Assembly: GCA_027946555.1 (NCBI GenBank)
Contig: JAPEVC010000281.1
Coordinates: 1 to 41,862, forward strand
Length of the DNA stretch: 41,862 nucleotides
From: Gnomoniopsis sp. IMI 355080
Lineage: Eukaryota > Ascomycota > Sordariomycetes > Diaporthales > Gnomoniaceae
Reading direction: 5' to 3'
Shown: in pieces, positions 34,126 through 41,862 of the stretch
Position numbering within the stretch: position 1 is the stretch's first letter
How the letters are laid out: the number at the start of each line of letters is the position of its first letter
Translations under genes and position numbers: made by a program
Notes under the pieces: generated by a model
The model's input: the letters and a program-made list of their open reading frames with translations, nothing else
Database searches by the model: none
What the model was told of the DNA's origin: nothing

Positions 34126-36411
34126 CTTGGTGACGTGTTTGCAACGCTGACTCTTTTCTGCTTTCACGTGGAAAACGACTTATACGCAACAACTGCCACT
34201 AACGAAGCCTTTGGAAAATGTGTTCTCATTAAAAAATCAGCGGGACACTCGGCATTGCCCCTCTTCTTCCCCATATGCAGAAGCCGTCGATGTGGAGCCC
34301 TACAGTTAGAGGCTGAGGGCCTCCATTCTCGTATGAAAAGCTAGGTAAGATACCTGCATAATCTTCCGTTAGCGCGACTCCCTTGCCATCAGATTGTCCC
34401 GGCTTCCAGAAGACCTCTGATAGAATCTTCGGTGAAGACTCCGTCTGCAACTGGAGCAGATATGAACCAGGAAGAAAATACGAGGGGACGTTGCATATAG
34501 CATTACATGTACTATATCGACCCATCGAATTTGCGCCCAGCAAAGTAAGGGATCAGCGATGAAGACGATCCTTGAGGAAGCAATGAGCGTCTGGAAGTAA
34601 GATGTCTTGAATAACCAGGACCAAGGCTAACCCGCCGACACCTTCTGATGTCTTCATCTTAAGAATACAGGACGAACCTATTATTCTTGACCGCGAGTCG
34701 TTTTTTCCCCAAGCTACAGGATTAGCAGACCGAAAGAATTCAATAACCTTCGTGAATTCAGCCAGTGTGCACACTGACACCACCTGCAGGCTGACCCGTT
34801 TGTATTCGACGCTGATGACTGACCAGGTTTCTAAGATAATCGTAATGCCCGGTTGGTAGTGGTTGCCATCGTGCCACGGTTGACGGAAATGTTCTGACCG
34901 GCATTAATCATGAACCTATCCGAAAGTACCGCGAGAGCCCCTGCAAAGGTAATCAAGAACTGATGGCATGGATGGCTCATTCAAAGAGCACAATTTCCCG
35001 AGGACGATCGTGATATATGCTAGGTACCTAGATAAGTAGAGGCAGGTGACCTGGTAATCGGAAAGGTTAGGTAGAGAAGTGCTAGGGTTGGGATGCTTGA
35101 TTACTCCGGAGAATGCTCACTTGGGGTTCATGTATGGTGCCAATACCTTGTAGTAAGATGGTAAGCTCACACATGAACACTGATTTGGTGCATGCAGTCA
35201 ATGGTGAATTGTCTCATTGTTTCGCCAGTTCATGAATTCAGTCAAGACGGTCAAACGATCTGCGGTGGTATTGCTATATATCTGACCTAAGTGTTGTGGT
35301 CCTATTCCACACAGGACCCGTTTCGCACTATTTAAGCATCAGCATGCCATGCTCACTTCAAGGTAAGTCGAAGCCTTTTTTCCCTTTTTTCCTTTTCCCC
35401 CGCAATCGACTCCCTTCCTTTGGCCAGAGTGCTCTCTGCTTTCCAATCTGGTCCTTTTTTATGTAGATTGTCGATGTTGCGAGACTACCTAGCGGGCCCT
35501 TCAGGTGACAGTACCCCTACTTGCGTTCTGCGCATTTCAGATAAATGGAAAGGGCGTACATCTTGATCTCTTAATTGTATAATGTTTGGTCCAGCTCAAT
35601 TTGCAACTATTGCTTGCTTTAGACCTGCATAGTGTTTTCTGCTCTGAGGTTGTGGGGAAATAATCCACACTTGCCTCCTGCAGGCTTTCCAAAAATAATC
35701 CGTACCTGAATAATCACGGAGACAAAGTGTTTTGTGATTTACCTCTGACAGATTTCTTGGGGGACCCTGGATTTGATGCTGGTCGTTTCGAAACGGGATG
35801 AGCAGATCCACAGCTACCATACCTGGTATCCCTGTGCAAACCCCTATCAAATGCCCTGTCATCCAATCGTGCACGCGTTGCCCTTGTTAGACAGCAATAA
35901 GCTTCTCGATGCGGTGGACCGAGCCGCGTATGGCTTACTTGGACTGCGTGGCTGCTTGGTGGGCAGGAAATATAGGTTAGGGTAGTAAGGGAGCCGGTGC
36001 ATTCCCAGGCAGTTCAGGGACTTAGGGATGGGATGGGATCAAGGGGTTTTGCCGGTGTCTAAAACACAAAGTGGGCGCAACCTCCCTATCATTCCAGTGC
36101 GTTTCTATCATAGTGCTATAACCGGTAATTATGCTGAGGGCGTCGTTCATGCGTAAGATGCCAGGGCTTTGCTCAGATTTCTTTAAGGGACTGTGTGGCC
36201 CCCGAGGATCAACAAAGGATACTGAGGCCTCTTACTACAGCCTTGCTTGACTCATTATCACAGCGGGCCCTGTGAACTTTTTCACTGCCTGTCCTGCTAT
36301 GATACTCATGTCTGCAGACTGACCACTCACTCACTCGTTCTTTTGGTTGTCTAGTCGTCCCTCGCTCTCTTCAAACCGGCCCTTCGTTGCGGCCCCCACA
36401 CTCTTTTCAAT
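34126..36411. other. 2.3-kb interval without a recognised gene
   Basis: Between the HET remnant and the SAT4-type gene. Two minus-strand open frames (34229-34543 and 34553-34783) lie just upstream of the HET remnant and could be parts of another decayed gene, but match nothing I know. A pyrimidine-rich stretch lies at 35375-35420. The last few hundred bases should hold the promoter of the plus-strand gene. Confidence 0.45.
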
Positions 36412-37400
36412 ATGGCCTCCATCGCCTCCGAATACCTAGCAGACGTGCTGGAACCCGAAAAGTTCGCAGCAGCGATTTTCGGGGTGACGCTCACTTTTAC
36501 CATACTTTCCGCCAATACGGTCGGCCTGCGAGCCTGGTTCAGACTGAGGAGCAAGCAATTTGGCAACGATGACTACCTCATGTGCACAGCGTTGCTTGTC
36601 AATCTGGTCCACAACTCAATAGTGATGCATGGCACATTTGTGGGCATCGGGTCGCCAGATACCAAACTCAATACAGAGTTGGAGGCTCAAGGAAAGGAGG
36701 TACGTCGCCAACTTTATTTCTGCAAGTTTGAGCTTAAAGCTGACCAGACTCTCAGTACCTCTTCCTCTGGCAAATTTTCTACACCCTCAATCTGGTCTTC
36801 ATCAAGACCAGCATCTTGACCACCCTGAAGCGAGTCGACAAGGACAATCGTTTCACCTACATTCTCTGGGGTCTCATCGTCATTGTGAGCCTGCTCAGCA
36901 TTGCCGGCGTCATCACTCTTCTGGCAAAGTGCAGGCCCATTACGTCGAACTGGACTGGCGAGGGCACTTGCATCGACTCAGACGTCTTCGTTGCTCTGTC
37001 CAAGACAGCGTATGTCTTCGATGTGCTTTCCGACTTGTCGATGGCGATAATCTCGACGCTGCTCATGTGGAGCCCCGAGATGAAGATGACTTCGAAGGTC
37101 ATGACTGGTGTGGTCCTGGGCCTCGGCTTGGTTGCTTCCGTAGCCTCCATCGTGCGGACGGTGTACACGAATGCGTACAGCTCAGAAAACAACTACCTGT
37201 ACAACACGGGCAAGATCGTCCTCTGGACCGTGGTTGAGTGTGGTTTGGGTATCATAGCGGGATCATTGCCCATGCTGAAGTTCTCCCGAGCCAAACTTAC
37301 AAGGACTGAGATTCTCGGGAAGGATATAGAATTGCAGCAAAGCCACTATGACTTCACAAGGGCCATGGCAGAACACGAAAGTGGCCGAGCACGTCGTTGA
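36412..37400 (+). CDS. SAT4/rhodopsin-domain seven-helix integral membrane protein
   Basis: Predicted plasma-membrane protein of the large fungal SAT4 (rhodopsin-like, PTH11-related) family; ligands are mostly unknown. Exons 36412-36699 and 36756-37400 give 310 aa; the 56-nt intron (donor GTACGT) joins AQGKE to YLFLWQIFYTLNLVFIKTSIL. Hydrophobic helices are visible at about residues 19-39, 50-70, 97-117, 129-151, 176-196, 208-229 and 247-265. Typical family features are the LRAWFRLR segment after helix 1, NDDYLM before helix 2, KTSIL in helix 3, an extracellular loop with cysteines (KCRPITSNW...GTCID), and a stretch resembling TLLMWSPEMKMTSK after helix 5. No CFEM domain precedes it. The C-terminus is short, so it is not a long-tailed PTH11. 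Confidence 0.87.
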
Positions 37401-37665
37401 GATTATATGATGAGAGGAAATTCTGTTTTGGCTGGCCAAAGAAAGGAGAAGTGCTGGATGATGCATTGGACGAAGCGTCGCTTTTATGCTGGAGAGGAAG
37501 GGCGTCGGCAGGACTGGCCTGCCCTTGATGTTTATGATACCATGTCGCTTTCGATATTCTTAACGCAAATGCAACTAAATGCCTTGACAAGGATTTTCTT
37601 TGGTGTCCGCTATGTTGGTGCAAAGGTGAGCCCAGGCTAGACTGGGCTTCCCGACCACGACTCAA
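37401..37665. other. Convergent 3' flanks
   Basis: 265 bases between the stop codons of the SAT4-type gene (+) and the Obg-type GTPase gene (-). This leaves room for two 3' UTRs that probably come close or overlap. No gene seen. Confidence 0.5.
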
Positions 37666-39558
37666 CTAATCGTCCAGCAAGCCAACCGTCCAATGGATGA
37701 TTCTGTCCACGCCCTGGCCATTGATCGCACTGACCGGTATGGCCGCACAGTCCTTGGTCCATGAGTTCTCAATACCGCTCGGATGGGGTTCATCCCTATT
37801 GGTCACCCTAGACAAGTACGCTCGGAGCTCCTTAAAGTTCTCCTTGGTTCCCGGCAGGTCGGCCTTCGTGCCAATCACAAACCACGGCTTGTTCGCGATA
37901 TGAAGTCCTCTCTGATTTTCAGGTGCGGACGGATATTCGGAGTGAATCGGCCAATTCTGACTGAACTCCTCCACAGGGTCATTGCCATCATGAAGGCCAG
38001 AGTTTATGGCATCCTCAATCCTAGCCTCTCGTTCTCGGTCGTTCTCTTCTTCCTCGCGCATTTGAGCATATAGACCAACTTCTTTCCATAGCGACTTGAG
38101 CGCCTTGACCGCGTTACCGGCGCTGAGGTCGATTACGAATGCAAGCACTCCAGCTCTCTCCACATGTCTGAGGAAGGCAATACCTAGGCCCTTGTCGAGA
38201 TGCGCACCCTCGATCAGACCCGGGATATCCGCTAGAGTGAATCGAGTCCGCTGTCTTACGTCCACATCACCCTCCCAGGTATCTTCGGGATCCTGGCGGT
38301 AATAGCTCTTGACGATGGGCCTGCCACGGTTCGAGTCCAATACCACAGTACCAATGTTCGGCTGTAGTGTCGTGAAAGCCCAGGCGCCCACTCTCGCGCG
38401 ACTATTGGTCAACGCTCGCGTAAGCGTACTTTTGCCCGCGTTGGGCAGACCAACGAGGCCAACATCCGCAAGCAGCTTCAATTCCAGCTCGATTTGCATA
38501 GACACAGCCTTGTCACCCTTGGTGGCGAATAGAGGTTTCGGCACCTCACGGGAGACAAAATGTGGATTGCCTAGCCCCCCTATGGCACCAGCTGCGAGGA
38601 GAATGGGTTGGCGTGTCGGTTTCGACAGATCCAGGTTGATCGGTGCAGGCGGTTGGAAGAAGAACTTCTCGCGCTTCGGCAGGTCGGGAACCCAGATCTT
38701 TTTTTTCTCAGACGAGGAGATGCCAGGATACAGCACCCACTTGTCGATATCTGGGTTTTCCACCTCTTCTTCCGGTGGAACCCATCGGCGCCGTCGAGAC
38801 GACTTTCGTCTTGATTCTTCCTCTGCTTCCAAGTCCTCTGCTTGCGGATCTTCGTCTTCCCAGTCGTCTTCCTCTGATGCTTCTGCCTGAGTCGGTTTCT
38901 GTTTTGCCACAGCTGCCGCGAGTTCCTTTGCCATGGCAGCTGCTTCCTTGGCTGCCGCCGCCGCCTTCTTCCGCTCCCTGTTTGCCTCTTCCGCTGCTGC
39001 TATGGCCTTCCTCCTTGCCATCCTGGCCGCCTTGCGGGAGAGATCCTCCTCAGACTGCGGATCCTCTCGACTGATTTCGCGGATGACAGTCCCTACAGGG
39101 ACAGTGATGACGACGTCTTCACCTCGCCGGCCTGCCCTGTTGCTCCCCTGGCCATTCGTTCCTCTCTCGGCCCTGATGTGTCTTCGTCGTGCTATCTTGT
39201 GCAAGGATGTCTCACCATAGACAGCTTGGACGTAGATATTGCCACCATGCCCTCCATCGCCACCATTAGGCGGCCCATCAGGCAAGAAGGCCTCACGAGC
39301 GAAGCTGATGCAGCCCGCACCGCCATCACCTCCGTAGATGTTCAACTTGGCCTTGTCGGCAAATGCACTATTGTAATAGTCATCAGGGTCGGGGTTGAGC
39401 CTTGACTTGGTCGACGAGGTGTCGGCCTCGTGCGCCTCGGTGACATGATGCCTGACTCTACTCGCTCTGCTTGTCCGTGCTATGGCTCTCGAGAGAAATA
39501 GTGAGGGATAGAGGAAGGGCAGGAAGCCTGGTGAGCTACCTGGGCATCTAGGTGCCAT
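37666..39558 (-). CDS. mtg2: Mitochondrial Obg/CgtA-family GTPase, MTG2 type
   Basis: Predicted GTPase of mitochondrial large-ribosomal-subunit assembly. Intronless; 630 aa from the ATG at 39558. The N-terminus (MAPRCPGSSPGF, then several arginines) looks like a mitochondrial presequence. The glycine-rich Obg domain starts at about residue 70 (KLNIYGGDGGAGCISF, GPPNGGDGGHGGNIYV). It is interrupted at about 164-312 by a charged, alanine-, lysine- and glutamate-rich insert, then resumes at LLAAGAIGGLGNPHF. The G domain has G1 GLPNAGKST (370-378), G3 DIPGLIEGA (444-452), G4 GTKADL (563-568) and G5 PVSAIN (608-613). An ATG at 39735 is also in frame and would add 59 residues; the shorter form is preferred because of its presequence. 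Assignment to MTG2 rather than another Obg is by the presequence and the fungal setting. Confidence 0.9.
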   Translation of the reverse strand: MAPRCPGSSPGFLPFLYPSLFLSRAIARTSRASRVRHHVTEAHEADTSSTKSRLNPDPDDYYNSAFADKAKLNIYGGDGGAGCISFAREAFLPDGPPNGGDGGHGGNIYVQAVYGETSLHKIARRRHIRAERGTNGQGSNRAGRRGEDVVITVPVGTVIREISREDPQSEEDLSRKAARMARRKAIAAAEEANRERKKAAAAAKEAAAMAKELAAAVAKQKPTQAEASEEDDWEDEDPQAEDLEAEEESRRKSSRRRRWVPPEEEVENPDIDKWVLYPGISSSEKKKIWVPDLPKREKFFFQPPAPINLDLSKPTRQPILLAAGAIGGLGNPHFVSREVPKPLFATKGDKAVSMQIELELKLLADVGLVGLPNAGKSTLTRALTNSRARVGAWAFTTLQPNIGTVVLDSNRGRPIVKSYYRQDPEDTWEGDVDVRQRTRFTLADIPGLIEGAHLDKGLGIAFLRHVERAGVLAFVIDLSAGNAVKALKSLWKEVGLYAQMREEEENDREREARIEDAINSGLHDGNDPVEEFSQNWPIHSEYPSAPENQRGLHIANKPWFVIGTKADLPGTKENFKELRAYLSRVTNRDEPHPSGIENSWTKDCAAIPVSAINGQGVDRIIHWTVGLLDD

Positions 39559-41616
39559 TTGAAAACAGAACCAGGACCTCAAAATGGGTGACTGTTCGTT
39601 GGCGCGTTTGATGGTAGATTTCTTGGCGGAAGAAGGACCTCGTCTGTAAGGGAGCTCAACTAAGCCCTCCGAGAACTTTTGAGAGGGGCGATAAGATAAG
39701 GCTAGATGTACTCCAGGGGGTGTGTTTGCGTTCATGAAAGACGACACACTTTCTCCTCTAGCTTCATGTCGATTTCCCAAAATTGTCCCTCTCCTGCCAC
39801 AACGATGGATCTCATTGCCGGGATGCTGACTCTGTCTTCTCTATTGCCGTTCTCATTGACGCAACAAAATTGGCCATACGGCTGATACAACGAGGCGTCC
39901 CCGCAGATGCACGCCCCGGAGTTCCGGCCGGGAGGCGCCGGACCAGCCATGCATTTTCTGGCCCGTCATGCGGCTCTTCGCATCTTTCCACTCCACAGTG
40001 CCCCGTGTCTACCATTGCGTGGTCTCCATTCATCGGTTGAAAACACAAGATAGAAAAGGCGATACTGCTGCCGTCATGCCTTGCCATGCAGCCAGTGTGC
40101 CAGTCAGCCTGGTGTGCGTGCGTGTACCACTGCAGAACACCTTTCATTGCCTGCTTCTGGCTAGCTTCTGGCGGTGTGTTAGAAGTAATTCCTCATGTCT
40201 CAGCAGCAAGCCGCCAGCCAGCGCCAAAAGCGACAACGACAGTGGATGTGGAGCCTTGTTGCCTTCTCTTTGACCGTTCCTTTTCGAGAACTCTAGTCCC
40301 GGTCGTTTGTACTTTGCTCATTAAGCAGCCGTTCAAACGACTTCGTGAAAATTGTTTATAATCCACCATGAGAACTCCAAGGCGAGTTTCCTTTGTCATG
40401 GCCTTCCTTCCATACATGTCGTGCTGTCTTCGTCCCTTTCCCTTTCCATCAATTACCGCGCTGCTCAACAACTCGGCTGCTGATCGTTGGTGCACAAGGG
40501 CACAGATACATTGCCTGCATTCGCAGAATCCGTCTGGAGATTGCTGGGGCCCACTCAGTGCCCAGAGACGCAAGAAGGGTCTTATTTCATTGGACATATG
40601 CAAGCTTCGACCTGGATGCTGCATGAGAGCAGCAAAACCTCTTGCCCGCATTCGAGCCACGACATAGCTTCTCCCCCCCCCCCCCAGACTAATGTGCGAG
40701 AGCCCAGAGCCTACAGCCCAGCACCCAGGAGTCAGGACCTTGAACGTCTCTTCTAACAACGTTTTGTCGAACACTATTGTCCAATTCACCCCACGTCCTC
40801 CTCACTGTCGCTACAGTTGCAAGTCAATATAGCAAGAGCAGGTATCTCTTCTGTTTGTACGTGCTTCGTGTTCCGAGTTCTAATCATTCAAGCGTTCGCA
40901 TCGACTTCTTTCATCCCGGCCAGTGTCGTTTCGTGCACACCTATCACCGCGGACTGATCTTCCGTTCCCTATACTCATCATCCCAACCACTCACCTCACA
41001 ATCAACACGTTGACGACTTGTCAACTTGGCCCCTCACAGGTACGAATCATGTCGTGCAATACGCAATTCCTCTCCACCTTGCCGGCCCAGGAGGGTGGTA
41101 GCATGCCATTGTCACTCTTGTGTCCATGTCTGTCAACCGTTGATGCTGCTCCTCTCGCAGCGAGCCTGCATTGGGCTGGAGATTGATTCGCTTTTCACTG
41201 TCCGTGCCGCTGCTGTCGTCTCCAACTTGTGACAGGCCAGTGCCTCCTCGCGTGATTTAACTCTAAAATATTATCTGCTGTTGTCCTATCTGAGTTCTCA
41301 CACCTACCTGTCCTCCTACCTCGTTTTCCGGGCCACCCTAATACTGGCTGTGCCTTCAGTCTTAGAGATCCGGTGGTCTTCAAATGTTCCTATTTGGGAA
41401 TGCCATTCACTGGGGATGAAGATTGTTGCAGTTGTTGTCTGTTCTTATCACGTCGTTTCAGCACTTCATTCAGAAAAGGACTTGGCTTATCCTTCCACCT
41501 GGTGGTAGTCTTGTCACTTGCTTATTATCACTTCCGTTGCATCGTTGTATTCCCCCACAGGCTTGGCCCGCTTCACCCTCATTTGCTTGATCTCAAGGAG
41601 GAGCACCTGCTAAACG
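39559..41616. promoter_or_regulatory. Divergent interval between mtg2 and the last gene
   Basis: About 2 kb between two start codons pointing away from each other. The right half (40760-41610) is pyrimidine-rich and looks like a long 5' leader of the last gene. The 198-codon minus-strand open frame 40193-40789 has no recognisable motif. A C-run lies at about 40675. Confidence 0.4.
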
Positions 41617-41804
41617 ATGTATCCTTTCAGGACCTTCTATCATCCGCCGCCGCCTCCGGTGAAGACGACGGCAAAGATGGATCCTGATTGCGCGATATGT
41701 CACGCTCCGGCAACAAGAGCCTGTGACTGTGAGGCGAATAGCCTTGAGACGGCTATCCGTCAGGCTGAAGCCAGGGCAATGCAGCATGTCTTCAACGAGC
41801 TTCG
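41617..41804 (+). CDS. Conserved fungal protein with CAICHAPA/CDCEA motif, first exon only
   Basis: A protein of unknown function, cut by the window end. The visible exon starts with ATG at 41617 and codes for a short aromatic and proline-rich start (FYHPPPPP). It is followed by DPDCAICHAPATRACDCEA, then a helical NSLETAIRQAEARAMQ stretch. A donor site GTATGC at 41805 fits the open frame, which otherwise ends soon (stop at 41830). The cysteines (CxxC, then CxC) suggest a small metal-binding knuckle. I believe this pattern recurs in uncharacterised filamentous-fungus proteins, but that rests on memory. A second in-frame ATG at 41677 is a possible start. Confidence 0.6.
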
Positions 41805-41862
41805 GTATGCATTTTCCAATGTTGCGGGTTGAGGGCGCCCGGGGGGGGGGTTGGTCTTGAAC

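Noticed and set aside
33844..34344. 166-codon plus-strand open frame
   Set aside because: Its opposite strand carries the recognisable HET-domain order, so this frame is a shadow of the remnant.
40193..40789. 198-codon minus-strand open frame between mtg2 and the last gene
   Set aside because: No motif and low-complexity content including a translated C-run; lies in a likely leader region.

Overview
The window is nuclear DNA of a filamentous ascomycete, most likely a Sordariomycete and possibly Hypocreales. The evidence is the many short introns (46-80 nt, one of 332 nt) with GTRNGT-type donors and CTRAY branch sites, a spliced tRNA gene, a CreA/CRE1 protein of the Sordariomycete type, and typical fungal families (Zn2Cys6 factor, SAT4/rhodopsin-type membrane protein, HET domain). 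The order is inferred from protein resemblance only.

Layout. The left part (1-10.3 kb) holds housekeeping genes: the 5' part of an ArfGAP of the GLO3 type (-), divergent from mitochondrial TIM21 (+), an intron-containing tRNA-Gln(UUG) (-), an Asteroid/XPG-type nuclease-fold protein (+), a gene-free stretch, and a RAD55/Rhp55-like RecA paralog (-). Then comes about 6 kb without a recognisable gene, leading to the carbon catabolite repressor gene cre1/creA at 16262-17554 (+). That upstream interval has at least fifteen CTGGGG/CCCCAG CreA-type sites and a perfect 11-bp hairpin. Another 5.9 kb with no recognisable gene follows.

The accessory part (23.4-34.1 kb) holds four genes on the same strand that look like a small secondary-metabolite module: a Zn2Cys6 regulator, an O-methyltransferase, a flavin-dependent halogenase-like enzyme with a changed WxWxIP motif and a C-terminal four-cysteine zinc-ribbon-like tail, and an atypical extended-SDR reductase. 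No PKS, NRPS or terpene synthase is in the window, so either the scaffold comes from elsewhere or the core gene is outside. Just beyond lies a wrecked HET-domain (heterokaryon incompatibility type) gene with stops and frameshifts.

The right end returns to conserved genes: a seven-helix SAT4-type membrane protein (+), convergent with a mitochondrial Obg-family GTPase of the MTG2 type (-), and the first exon of a fungal gene with a CxxC...CxC motif that runs off the end.

All gene structures were made by hand from reading frame, splice consensus and family resemblance. No transcript data or database search was available.
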